DNA of 64,000 bases, taken from Pelecanus crispus (Eukaryota; Chordata; Aves; Pelecaniformes; Pelecanidae). Under the pieces are notes generated by a model. It ran no database searches. It saw only the letters and a list, made by a program, of their open reading frames with translations, and had not been told where the DNA came from. Each line of letters begins with the position of its first letter. Positions within the stretch are counted from its first letter, which is position 1. The stretch is taken from positions 16,756,202-16,820,201 of the forward strand of contig NC_134654.1 of assembly GCF_030463565.1 (NCBI RefSeq). The letters are read 5' to 3'. A program made the position numbers and the translations under genes. This document shows, one piece after another, positions 24,316-36,556 of this stretch.

Positions 24316-25443
24316 CTGTGGTGGTGTGACCCTGCCTGGATGCCAAGTGCCCACCAAAGCCACTCTATCATTCCCCTTCTCAACTGGACAGGGGAGAGAG
24401 AATATAAAGAAAAAGCTCATGGGTCGAGATAAAGGCAGGGAAATCACTCACCAATTATCGTCAAGGGCAAAACAGACTTGACTTGGGAAAATTGGTTTAA
24501 TTTATTGCCAATAAAAACTGAGTAGGGTAATGAGAAATAAAACCAAATCTTAAAACACCTTCCCCCCACCTCTCCCTTCTTCCCAGGCTCAAATTCACTC
24601 CCAGGTTTTCTCTATCTCCTCCCCCTGAGTGGCACAGGGGGAAGGAGAATGGAAGTTGTGGTCAGTTCATCACATGTTGACTCTGCCACTCCTTCCTCCT
24701 CAGGGGAGGACTCCTCACAGTCTTCCCTTGCTCCAGTGTGGGATCCCTCCCATAGGAGACAGTCCTCCACAAACTTCTCCAATGTGGGTCCTTCCCATGG
24801 GCTACAGTTCTTCATGAACTGTTCCAGTGTGGGTCCCTTCCATGGGGTGCAGTCCTTCAGGAGCAGACTGCTCCAGCGTGGGTCTCCCGCAGGGTCACAA
24901 GTCCTGCCAGCAAACCTGCTCCAGCGTGGGCTCCTCTCTCTCCACGGGTCCTGCCAGGAGCCTGCTCCAGCGTGGGCTTCCCACGGGGTCACAGTGCATC
25001 CACCTCCTTTGGGCACATCCAACTGCTCTGGCGTGGGGTCCTCCACAGGCTGCAGGTGGATATCTGCTCCACCATGTACCTCCATGGGCTGCAGGGGCAC
25101 AGCCTGCCTCACCATGGTCTTCACCATGGGCTGAAGGGGAATCACCTCCTCCCCCTCCTTCTTCATGACCTTGGTGTCTGCCTAGTTGTTCCTCTCGCAT
25201 ATTCTCACTCCTCACTCCAGCTGCAGGTTGTGTTCCCTTTTTTTTTTTTTTCCCCCTTCTTAACTATGTTATCACAGAGATGCTACCACTGTCGCTGATT
25301 GGCTCAGCCTTGGCCAGCGGTGGGTCCATCTTGGAGCCAGCTGGCATTGGTTCTATCAGACATAGGGGAAGCTTCTAGCAGCTTCTCACAGAAACCACCC
25401 CTGTAGCCCCCCTGCTACCAAAATCTTGCCGCACAAACCCAAT
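24316..25443 (-). mobile_element. LTR-like avian repeat with internal minisatellite
   Basis: About 1.13 kb with wording common to an interspersed bird repeat ('gaccctgcctggatgccaag' near 24328 and 'ctccagcgtgggcttcccac' near 24964). I read it as a solo LTR or LTR-like element on the minus strand because a minus-strand AATAAA signal (24501-24506) lies near the low-coordinate end, a CCAAT core (25298-25302) lies near the other, and no internal retroviral sequence is attached. A 7-bp direct repeat AAAACCA flanks it (24309-24315 and 25444-25450). This may be the target duplication, but the ends would then not be canonical TG/CA, so the exact boundaries are unsure by a few bases. A T-run lies at about 25235-25250. 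The middle (24731-25070) is a degenerate minisatellite that keeps a minus-strand frame open for 184 codons. The superfamily (ERVL, ERVK or other) is not resolved. Confidence 0.75.
24731..25070 (-). repeat. Degenerate 45-61-bp minisatellite inside the LTR-like element
   Basis: Seven units begin with a 'ctccagygtggg'-like motif at 24731, 24777, 24822, 24871, 24919, 24964 and 25025, so the spacing is 46, 45, 49, 48, 45 and 61 bp. Within units 'tcccatgggctacagttctt'-type wording recurs. On the minus strand the units translate as repeated WxGPTLEQF / DCxPWEGPTLE blocks in the 184-codon frame at 24612-25166. The periodicity belongs to the element and not to a host gene. Confidence 0.85.
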
Positions 25444-25450
25444 AAAACCA

Positions 25451-28400
25451 GTCTGACTAACTCTGGCAGATCTGGCTAACTTCTCTAACTGGGTGCACTA
25501 GGCCTAGCTGAGGGAAATCTATTTCACCAGCCAGATGCTGACTGAGGGTACAGCAGACACCAGCAGTAGCTTGGACAGTCTGGGGCTGCTCTAAGTTGTG
25601 TTGACATATTTGGCAGGAGCACCAGATCTTGATTTCTCTTTCACTTCTTTCCCTGAGGTGCAAGGGAGCATGATGTGAATTCATTATACCACCTTTGCAC
25701 TAACTCCATGTGCTGGATAAAAAGGTGCTTATTTTTTAAACATACCTGTATTTCTGCACTCCCTTTGGACCCCAGCTGAGGCTGACACCTGCTTTTGCAC
25801 AAGTGTCTGGAGCCTCCAAGAAGAAAGTCATGTGTCTGATACTGTCCTTCACTCAAAAATCAACTCTCCCATGGAAAATACTCCTGCTGTCCCCTCCCCA
25901 GTTTTAGAGGTCTTCAATGTTGATGGAGATAATGATGCAGAGCAAGAGCAGCAGGACAGACAGAAATGATTGGGACAACTCTTTGTTCTACAACCTGTCA
26001 TGCAATATGAAATTGTTGTCAGAGCCTTGCCAGTATGGGAACAGATGCGAGTCCCCTCAGCAACTGTGTTTTAATGAGGAGTCTCCCACACATGCATGGG
26101 GCAGGGAGCCCTAGTCAGCTGGTGATGGAGAGTCACAGGGTGAAATAAAATGACGGAGAAATGACCTAACACCACTGTAAGGGGAATGAAGCAACAGAGG
26201 TCAGTTCTGGGAGAAGTGCACACTGGACATAGACACTTCAGGGAGAGGCAAAAAGCCTGGTCATGGACCCTCCTAGAGAAGGTGAATGCTTATAGTCAGC
26301 ATTTGCTCCTGTCATCCCACTGATTTGTTCCCTCCAGCTCCTGGCTTAGGTGGGAACCAGCAAGATGTTTACCACATTGCAATTGCCCCTGAATTGCCCC
26401 CCTTGGGACACCAGCAGTTCTAACTCTGGGATCACAACTTATCAATGCACTGTAGTAGTCTGCATTTAGACATCTAAACCAGCCCTCCATACTGCTGTTA
26501 GAACTCAGTTTGGGTGCACAGCCCTAGGGGTGTAATGCCATTGAGAGACCTAAGACACTGATACCTGCATTAAGGGATAGTTATCTCGAATTAAATCCTA
26601 TCTCAGGAGCTCTTGGAAGCCTCTCCTTGTGCTACTAGGATCATCATGATGGAATCAGTGCCATTGGCACACCCTGGCACAAGCTGAACTTGTGTCCTTC
26701 TGGTACAGGACCCGCCCCTGGTGACACAGGGAGGAGTAAGCAGCCACCAAACAACACTATGCCCCTAAGAGACATAGAGCACACTTACCCTGGAGTGCTC
26801 ACATCCTTTCTGGGTTTGCATTTTAAACTGATATTCTACAGCTCTTCACATTCTTCCTGTTGCTTATTATGGTTGGAAATATTAGATTTCAGGCTCTGCA
26901 TGTTAATTCTTCCCTGTCATACTCTCCCTGCTCCTGTGGCCCCGGCCAAATGATCCCAAGGGTACCATCTCCTTTGTTTCATAGAGAAGACTTGCTTGTA
27001 GAAGCTCATGTTTGTTTATCAGGAGTTCTGTCTACAAGTCTTTAAAAACCCAGCTGATTTCTATTGCTTGCTTACTGAAAATCAAAAAAGCCTGCAGGAA
27101 ATTGGCTAGGACAACCATTAGATTAAATAAAAGCTGGCCCCTCCATCTCCCTTGACTCCCTAATCTTCTCTGCAGCAAGTGTAATGCACACTGAGTTAAT
27201 CTATGGGACACAGGAGGCTGTGCACTCTGTGCTTTTGGGCTGGAATTAGATCAGCTCCGATACAGGATAAGTGAGGAACACATTTTATTGTCCTCATAAT
27301 TTTCACAGCCTACAGTGTCTTTTGGAGAGAGGTGTGATAGGGGGAAGGGAAGGGAGGATTTTCTGCAGAGCTGAGCCTACAGGGAAATTACAGTTCCTCC
27401 CACTGGCTCTGTTGCAAAGATGTTCCCAGCAGCTATTCCGCATGCCTCTAGCAGTCGGTAACAGTGAAATTCCAGATTGCCCTGTGTAATTCTCGTACTC
27501 ACTTCACTTCCAAGATGGAGGCAGCAGCCACAAACCATCCGAAATTTTCATGAAGTCAAAATTTAAAAGAAGCAAGTAAAAATATCTGAATACAAGCTAC
27601 ATGACAGAACTTGACCTTCATTTCCTGGACCACTGGAGCTCTACAGCTCTGCTGTCTCTCCTTCAGAGATTTGAGGTCTTGAGGTTCAAGTATCAGATTT
27701 GGGTGCCTGCCTTCTCCTCTTGACTCCACCCCATCATCACCAGTTCATTTGTCCCAGGTGATGTTGCCTTTCTATACCTCAGTGGTTAAAATTCCCTGTT
27801 CACAGTTGCATGTCCTGAGAAGACCTGCAGAGGTAATAGAGCAGAGAGTGTCCTAAAGGCCTGAGAAATGAGAGATACATCATGTTTCAAGGAGTGTCCC
27901 TATTGCATAGGCTTAAGAACTGTATATTTTATTCTAGGCCCTTTACCTAAGTGATGCACTGAAGCTATAGATGATGTAAGCATCTCTTAGAGTCCAAAGT
28001 TATATCCACCATACACTTGAGAGGGTAGGAATTTTTCTCTCGGCAAATTCCTAAGCTGCTCAATTAGATGGGAGGAAGCCAGACCTTACAAAATAAGCAT
28101 TTGCATAGTTCTTGGTTTAATTAGCACTCAATACTCCCTTGTTTAGTATGTTGAGTCCCAATCTATTGGACCAACATGTTCTTAAGCTTCTTTGTATCTA
28201 AGACCTCCCCCTATCCCTGCAGTGTTGCAGGTCACTCTGGGACTGAAGTTGAGCTCCTCAGTACTGTGGGACTGAAATCACACAAGAAGGGTTGTGGGAT
28301 CCTAAATATCTACCTTGTGCTGACATGGGAAAGATACAGGTCTCCCAAGCCTGGTGTGCCATCCTGTGCCTCTGTTCCCGTGCATGGAGAGCCAGTGTAC

Positions 28401-31400
28401 AGTTTGCGTTCCTTGCTTGAATGTACACTGCTGCCTGTCTGAAGACAGCGAGGAGACAATAAAAGGGTTTGTTGCAAATGGAGTAGAGAGAAAGGAGGTA
28501 AAGATGATAAAGATCAGCAGCTATCAGCTTCAAAGATACTTCAGATGTCTGTATTTGGGGCTTGCCATGCCCCTGCAGCTGTGTACACGCTTGAGAACAG
28601 TATCAAACCATGGTAATGAACCTCGCTGAGGAACAGAGAAAAGAAACTGGGTTCAACCCCCTGCTCACACCACTTCTCATCTTCTGGGCTGAAGCTGCCT
28701 CTCACACGGATAAATCGAGCATGGCTATGTGCCTGTTTGCTCCCACCCACCCAGGGCCACTGGCCTTTCCAGGGAGACTGGTCCGCAAGCCCCAGTTACT
28801 GCTGTCACCACATGAGCACTCTCTGTTAGGCACACTAACATCAGCTTGAAGTAGTCTGGATTTTCCCTTTGGACACAGCTCACCACAGCCCCGTGATTAG
28901 CCCCAGGCCTGAGGACTAACCCTCCACCTTGTGTCACAAGAGCTTTTTCCTCCACCTGCATCCATGGGTTTCCCAGTCAATTCCCAGTGAGGGTGAGTGG
29001 CCAGGGATGTGGGGATAAAGCTGAAGGGACTGTAGAAATTTGAGTGGTGCCTAAGCCTTGTGTAGGCTCTGGGCACAGGCTGATGGCCACATTTCACTGA
29101 ACCGGAGCTTGTTGATGAGGGAAGGGACCAGGTGTCTGTCTAGCATATCACAAGCCTGGGTTTAATGGAAGAGGAAGGGGGGTCCTGTGGTCCCTCTGAC
29201 ACACTGGTGCATTCTGCAAGCCATGCAAGCAGACACGGTCCCTGCCCCAAACACTGGCAGATACATCCAGCCCTTCTCAGTTCATCAGGAGAGAGTCTGG
29301 TCTATGACATTTTCCTTGGTGTATCCCCAAGATGGTCTCAGCTGCAAGCCTCTGCTTACTCTTTTGCCATTCTTGTTGATGAGGGCAGCTCGCCCAAATG
29401 GTTAAAGCACACAGCCCCAAGGCAAAGGTTGTCCTTGAGGAGCCTGCTGGTATTGAGGATCTGCCTGGCTCAGTGTTGGAGCTCAGCTGCAGCTCTTCAG
29501 ATGCAAAACGAGCTGGCTGGCAATCCCATTCCTCTGCACTGTGTGCAGACCACAAGATATTTACCGATTTTCCATGGCTCAGGATTTTTGTTTCTAAAAG
29601 CAGCGAACAAACCCAATAAAGTCAGCAGCCTTGCCTTATTCATCTTCATTGCTATTTAAAGGCTGAGAACATTTTCAGCTAAAAAGTTCGCTATATTTTT
29701 CTTTTAACACTTTTGCCAAGGAAAACAATTAAAGAGCAGACTAACTCTGAAGCGGGATCTGTTACACTAAAGACTCTTATCATCCTCAGGTGGATTCATG
29801 GCTATGAATCACTCAGTTCTCCAGAAGTTTAGTACCTGCTGCCATGAGGTAAACACATTTTATCACAAGTGCATTACTCTGACTCACTGTAGCATAGCTT
29901 GTCAGGCACAGTTGTTCCAGTCCTAAAGCTGTTTAGCTTGATATCATGGTAAGTGTGATCAGATTCTTTGAAATACCATTGAGCAAGTTCATTGCCTTGG
30001 AAATCATCCTGAGTTCACCTCACCACTCCTACTGCCTAAGAATTAAACATCTCCCACTAGACCTCAGTTTCCTCAGCTGTCTGTGCCTTCAGCAAGGAGG
30101 AGTGAAGCTCACCAGGGGGTGAGTCTCCTGCCCTCTGAGATGACCCACTTACTGCTGGTGTGTGTCTCCACTGGTGGGGGCTGAGTTGGCCCAGGCTCAG
30201 GTGTCTAACTTTGGAGTCTTGCTCAGATGCGTGAACCTGACCCGTTGCAGACTTGGACCCCCCCTCAGAGTTCACCACAGCTGACTTCCTCACCTTTCAC
30301 AGACACCCTCAGGTGAGGAAATCCACCTCCCCAAGCTCAGTCCAGGGACCAGGGTGACCAGCTGCAGATAACTCTTTGCAACCTCTCAACAGCTCCCTTT
30401 GTACAAAATAATGTGCAATGCTTCTTTAATTCTTCCCAAGATAAAGCAGTGTGGTGCCATTAGGCAGTGGCTTTGACCAGTGGTGACCATAGGACACAGT
30501 TGTGCGGGGCTGGGAGGACACAACCCAACACACATTATAGCCTTTACCAGGTTCTTGTGTTGAGCCCAGGTGAGCTCCCAGCCAAGGACTGAGTTATGCG
30601 TGTCACACTCTAATAGACACCAATAATAATAGTGCTGTAATATAGATGTGAAAATTTAAGTGAGCAGAATTTCACTCACACTAGTGGATGGGGAAGAGAA
30701 AGTACGCACTCTGGTGAAGGGCAGCTGGCTGGGGATGCAGAGGCCTCCAGGAGCACGTCTGAGGATGCTGGAGCAAACAGAGTTGTCCTGATCGGTTTCT
30801 CAGCAAGGTCACACAAGCCTTTTCCTTCAGCTATTCTAGCCACTTCCCTTGGCTGGCGCTTTCTCTGCCAGGAGAGCAGAGGTTTAAGTAGAAGAAGAGC
30901 AATGCTTTGAGCCTTCAGAGAGATGAGGTACTTGTTCACACGTGAGAATGACCTTTGGCTCCAGCATTGCTGCATATTCGTCGGTTGGGGGAAGATGCTT
31001 GGCTTTGAATGGAGTTCAGCAGCCTCAGGTGAACCTGGCAGAAAACTGAATTTCTTTTTCAGAGCACTGTGCAATGTTATGATTTGACAAAAGGCCTTGT
31101 TGTCTCTGTCACAGAAAAGAATAACATCCTCATGCTCGCTGTGACGCTTTTATGTGACAGAGTATTAATTCCACTGAATGGTGCATCTGTGGAGCCTGCT
31201 CTGATTATACTGCTGGGCCAGGTGACAAAGGCAGGCAGGACATGAGGGTAGCCGTTAGACAAGCCCCAGGGAAAAAAACTACCACTGATCAGACCTTCAC
31301 AGAGAATGGAAACTAAACCCAAAAAACCCCATATTTTGTTCTTCTACTGTGGGCTATTTGAAACACAAGGCAGTATTATTTCCAACAGATCCTGTATATC

Positions 31401-32625
31401 ATGAGCCCATTTCTTCCTAAAATACCTAGATTTGCTGTGAAGTCATAAGGTTATTTTAAACATATATGTAAAAACAAATATATATATATATTCATTTATA
31501 AGTATTTTATAAATACACACACTCCTCCATATAAATTTATATATTTGGTCTGTTTGTCTTTTTTTGAGTGTGAATTTTTGGGTCATATTTATGTCATTTC
31601 CAGACTTCTCTGTGAAGCTATGAAATACAGGCAATTCCCTAAAATATGACTGTAAATCAATGAAAGATGAGATTCCCCTGGGACACCATGAGTCTGGAAT
31701 GTGGGGCTTTAACTCCCCTACTTCACAGATATCCAGCTCTTTGTTAAAGATTTGTATCTCTTTGCAGTGGTCACCAACAAATGCCATTTTCACTGAGGTT
31801 TAATTTGTGTGGGAAATGTCAAGTTTTTCAGGAAGAACATGATTTCAGTGTAATGTAGCCCTCCTTTTTTTTTTTTTTGTTTTTGAGAGCAAAGGGATGT
31901 TCTCCTAGCCCGGCAATGTTGAAACAGAGTCATTCTCACTCAGCAGAGTGCAGGGCTTTTCCTCTGAGGTTTTGAAAGTGACAGGATACCCCATCACACA
32001 AACACCTGCTATGTTCATTTGATCAAAACCAGTAACAGATAAAATAACCTTGTTGGAGAAAAAAAATCCTGCGTAACACCTGTGACACTCATCAGAAGAG
32101 GCACAGATCTGATGCCTGCCTGGAAGCACATCAGATTCATCCAGCTGCTGGAGGATGAAGCACCTCCAAAACCCCTGCAGACCATGGAAATGCCAGCACA
32201 CCAAATAACTGCTCTGCGCTGAGTCTTTCCCATGGTACAGTCCACAGAGCCCACCTCTCAGAGGAGAATGGGCAGGGAGGTGAATGGCCATCACTGGAGT
32301 CCATTTGATGGTCAGCCTCAATGCCTGATGTGATATCCCCTACCCAGGATTTGGTATCTGCTTTCCCAGACTTCATTCAACCACTCATCCCCTGCTTCCA
32401 ATGCCAGTCGTTGTGGGGTATCAGGAGGAGGGATAGAAAATAGAAACACACTGGAAGGTTTTGGGATGTCTTTGACCGGGTCCTGTTGGCTGGTTCTAGG
32501 AATACCCCCAGTCTTGCTCTTCCTGACCACCAACCTGGTCTATGGGAGGACTGAATTCTGGTCTTTGTTGCCTTTCTCTACTTCATCTTTACTCTTTCCT
32601 TGTCTACTGTGTTGGCATCAAGGAT
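25451..32625. other. Long unique noncoding stretch
   Basis: About 7 kb without supported features. Frames are at most 164 codons (29165-29659, plus), overlapping others on both strands and without recognisable domains. A TA-rich run lies at 31465-31500 and T-rich runs at 31560-31570 and 31865-31880. A candidate conserved AT-rich block lies near 29640-29790 (inference from composition only). Confidence 0.5.
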
Positions 32626-33196
32626 TGTCCTGGTTTCAGCTGGGATAGAGTTAATTTTCTTCCTAGTAGCTGGTGTAGTGCTGTGGTTTGGATTTAGGAT
32701 GAGAATTATGTTGATAACACACTGATGGTTTAGCTGTTGCTAAGTAGTGCTTACAGTAGGTCAAGGACTTTTGAGCTTCCCATGCTCTGCCAGGTGCACA
32801 AGAAACTGGGAGGGGGCACAGCCAGAATAGTTGATCCAAACTGACCAAAGGGCTATTCCATACCATATGACATCATGCTCAGTATATAAACTGGGGGGTT
32901 TGGCCGGGGAGTAGCGATTGCTGCTCAGGAACTGTCTGGGTATTGGTTGGTGGGTGGTGAGCAATTGCATTGTGCATCACTTGCTTTGTATATTATTATA
33001 ACTATTATTATTATATTGTTGTTATTATTGTTATTATTATTATTTTACTTTCTTTCAATTATTAAACTGTTCTTATCTCAACCCAGGAGTTTTCTCACTC
33101 TTACTCCTCCAGTTCTCTCCCCCATCCCATCGGGGCAGGGGGAGTGAGTGAGTGGCTGCGTGGTGCTTAGTTGCTGGCTGGGGTTAAACCGTGACA
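32626..33196 (+). mobile_element. Solo LTR of avian ERV, copy 2
   Basis: A near-complete 571-bp LTR on the plus strand, TGTCCTGG at the 5' end and GTGACA at the 3' end, thus TG...CA. Order of parts: U3 with a CRE-like octamer TGACATCA (32868-32875), TATA box TATATAAA (32883-32890), near-palindrome (32909-32926, two changes), ATT-type microsatellite (32993-33046), ATTAAA polyadenylation-like signal (33061-33066), then a C-rich segment before the end. The flanks are AGGAT to the left (32621-32625) and GGAT to the right (33197-33200), which fits a 5-bp target duplication if one A was lost at the right junction, or a 4-bp one as it stands. No gag, pol or env remains, so this is a recombination-derived solo LTR. 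An LTR of this kind brings its own promoter and poly(A) signal and could drive transcription to the right. Confidence 0.95.
32868..32890 (+). promoter_or_regulatory. LTR copy 2 core promoter: CRE-like site and TATA box
   Basis: TGACATCA at 32868-32875 is one base from the palindromic CRE TGACGTCA (a CpG-to-CpA change), and TATATAAA begins 15 bp after its start. Transcription would be expected to begin about 25-30 bp further on, near the palindrome at 32909. Activity is inferred and not shown. Confidence 0.6.
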
Positions 33197-36149
33197 GGAT
33201 GGTGGTACTGTGATTGCAGGTGATGTTGAGCATATGAGCCATGGCTCAGGAGTCAGTCCTGGCTCTGGGGCTGGGCTGCATGTGGGATGGAAATGACAAA
33301 GAGACTCTGTTGTTGCTCACAGCTCAGCTCAGAAGTTCTTCTCTTGTAGCCCCATTCAAGCATTCATATCGCTCAGAAATCCAAATGAATTATTTTTGAA
33401 GGGTTCATTCTTTACATGTAACTCAATGTTTTTTATGAGAAGTCAGGATGGTTGTAAAAGAGCACAGACCTGAAAACACCAGTCAGGAGGTCACAGAACT
33501 GTCACACAGGGTCAGGATATGGTCAGGACCCTCCTGCCCCAAGAAAGCCCTTTGGACACAGGTGAGGCAGGGGACTGTTGCCTCCTGTCACATCCCATCT
33601 CCCTGAAGATAATGAGGAACTTGGTTACTTGAAGAAGGAGCACACACATCAGGAAGAGGGAGGTAAGGACTGGTGCTGCCTGTGATCGTGTCAGCTGTTT
33701 TACACTTCATGATACATAGATCCTGGATTCAGCAGTCACCACAGGATCAGAGCATCTATCACAAGGAACAACATAAAAATTATCTCTTTGCCAGCACTGT
33801 TGGCAGGAACAAGGTTAGACCAGTTATTTTTATTACTGGTTTTATTTTGTTTTACACTGTTTGGGAGAGCTATCAGCTCCATCTGTGGAAGTGTGATGCG
33901 ATTAACCAATGAGTTATACAAAAATGAAGATGAAAAGTTCTGCTTTTTGTTTGAAGGCAAAGTTCATCTTTATTTGGTCTGGCAGCACAATCCAGAGGGC
34001 TGAGCTAGTTCCTGAGAAAGATGGGATCAGGGCCAAACCCACGTTGTCTGGGGAAAGACCAGGAGTGGATTAAAGTGGGAGAGGGAAATTGAGCAGCTGG
34101 GAAACTGCCTGAGGAGCAGAACTTTTGAAATACATTCTGTTATATGGGATTTGGGACATTTGTTTCCATCTCATAACCAAACCCAGGGACCTGAGACAGA
34201 AACATGAACGCTAGACGACATTGTGCCATTTGCATTGACTGTAGGACAAGCAGTTTTACCAAAAAACTCAATCTTTCAGTGACCATAGAGGAGGGGAGAG
34301 TAACATTCACAAATCAAGAAACAAGTATCACTCAGTTAAACGAAGGCTCATTAGTGCTGCACAGAGCATCATGCACTGTGAGGACAAAGGAACACCGGAC
34401 CAGAGGGGGGTCCTCACAGCACAACCAGTCCCCACTACTGAAACCACTGTGGAGTACAATTCTTTTGGGAAATAAGCCTTTAAATACAGATAACTTTTGG
34501 CCCTTGGCTCCAGGCCCTGTTGGAAGGCTGTTCAAGAGCTTGAAGGAAATGTGTTCCCCTCAGAACAAACATAATTTTCTTTGTTTATCTGCTTATTCTG
34601 TTTTCCCATACTGATACAAACCACCTCTGCTAGTGCTCAGTTGTCCCCCTCTGACAGTGCTCAGCAAATACCTAGGGGGCCATGGGGCACTACTTATCTT
34701 CATTAGGCAGAAGAGGAGTCAGAATGGCGTGCTGCATCAGTGCAGAGGAGAGAGAACCAGCTAATTGCAGTCCCAAAGGTACATTCAAAACAGTCAAATT
34801 AACGATGTTCAGGTTTCCAACTTTTTCTTTTCATACACAGCAAATGGCACACAGTGCAAACAGGATTGAGCAGGGAGGTGCCGTTGCAATTCTTTTCTTT
34901 AAATGAAAGAGAGGATGTGTGGACTTGTGTCAAGGGCACAAAGTAACACCAGGCTGTTTGTCTCTGATATAACACTATGTACCATTATGGGCAGGATGGA
35001 GGTACCTTTCTGAGCAGAAGTTGGCCCAAATTCTCCCAGCATTAGCTGTGGATACTGCATTCTCCACCCACTACATTAAGAAATGCTCTGGGGAGGACTG
35101 TATTTGGGCCCCAACCCCAAGCCTTCCAACAGCCCCCTGGAGTCCTCTTGTGGTGGGACCAGTCTTGCTCCATCCTAGCATGGACATGAGGGCTTCCATT
35201 GCTGCTCAGCTTCTGTGCAACTGCCCACTTGTTACTGAAGCACCAAGCAAGTGGGAGACCCAAGCTAGATGCCGTCCTTAGACCCATAGCTGTGCACTAA
35301 GCTATGGAGTTCTGTAGATACGAGTAGCTGCAGTGGAAACTCTGCAGGAAAAGTTTCAAGGTCCAGAAGCAGGAAGGATGGATGTTTTCAGGTTACTTTT
35401 TTGAGCTCTCACCCAGGAAAGGGAGCTGTGGGTTCCCACCCCATTCACTGGCCTTCTTTGTGTTTTACTTGGTGGGTGAATCATTCCAAATCCATGGAGA
35501 GGATGATCACCTCTAGGAACATGCATCTATCATCATAAAATAAAAAGTGAATGAACAGTGGTGGAACATGCAGCAGGGAATGATCTGCTATAGGAAAGGT
35601 GACCTCAGACCTGCACAAAGACAAGCAGCTCCAGAAGGTGAGCACATGAAGAAGAGACCTGGCAGCACCAGTGTCTGAGCTGAGGAACAGGAGGACTCCT
35701 TTCACGCTTGGTAGATGAGCAGACTTTTTCCCTGACTTCAGCATAATGTTTATTTTTCACTAAGGCTTCTTCTGAGCTCAGGGAATAATAACAAACTCTT
35801 ATTTGCAGATCAGTAGGATCTTGAATCTCCAACCACTTTACAGACAAAGGTGTTGAGACAAAAGGACTGAGAAGCATGCAGTTATATGTTCTCCTGCAGA
35901 CAAACAAGGAGATTCTCAGCCAGAATCTAGAGAGAAAATCATGGCACAATGTCCTGCACCAGTGACCTAGTGAACTGACTAAGCAAAGATAACTAAAATG
36001 TAAGCTGATATCTGGTTTTCCCCAAGCACAAAGGGTTTTCTTCTGCCCCTTTTTGCTCTTTATTTTGGGTTCAGAAAGGAGTCTGGCAGCTTTGGTGAAA
36101 TGATTGCTTTTGAACATGACCCATGATGATGATAAAGGAAATAGAGCTT
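33197..36149. other. Unique noncoding stretch
   Basis: No supported gene. Frames up to 136 codons (34204-34614, plus) and 206 codons (35605-36225, minus) occur, but neither shows a domain, and the second runs into a CR1 fragment at its start. Around 35785-35880 the wording 'ccaaccactttacagacaaa' is reminiscent of an old amniote SINE, too diverged to call. Confidence 0.5.
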
Positions 36150-36556
36150 CTTTCATATGGGGAGAGGTTGGAGAGCTGGGCATGGTAGAGAAGAGAAGGC
36201 TCAGGGACATCTTTTTAATGTGCATAAATGCTCAAAGGGAGCAAATGAAGAAGTGAGAGCCAGACTCTTCTCAGGAGCCCACACTGACAGGGCAAGAGGC
36301 AATGGGTACAAGTTAAATCACATAAAATTCCAACTGAACACACATACACAAAAAGGTTTCTTAAAGTGAAGGTGGTTGAACATTGGCACAGGTTGCCCAG
36401 AGAGGTTGTGGAGTCTCCACCTGTGGAGATATTCAAAACCCAACTGGACACAGTCCTGGACAACCTGCTGCAGCTGACCTTGCTTGAGCAGGAAGGAATT
36501 GGACTTCATGAGGTTGAGAGGACCCTTCCAGTCTAACTGATTCTGTGATGATGAAA
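36150..36556 (+). mobile_element. Older CR1 LINE, 3' end
   Basis: Diverged CR1 on the plus strand. Recognisable pieces in order are 'tggggagaggttggagagct', 'gagccagactcttctcagga' with 'gacagggcaagaggcaatgg', then 'gaacattggcacaggttgcc' and 'cagagaggttgtggagtctc', and a 3' end 'cttccagtctaactgattct' followed by a decayed terminal repeat ('gtgatgatgaa'). The frame is broken by stops and indels. It belongs to a different, older CR1 subfamily than the 23-kb and 56.5-kb copies: the 3' UTR ('gaggacccttccagtctaac') differs. Confidence 0.9.

Noticed and set aside
24612..25166. Host protein with WEGPTLE repeats
   Set aside because: The whole frame lies inside an interspersed LTR-like element and its repeats are the element's minisatellite; kept only as a finding.
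35605..36225. 206-codon minus-strand frame
   Set aside because: No recognisable domain, and it begins inside an antisense CR1 fragment; probably chance openness.
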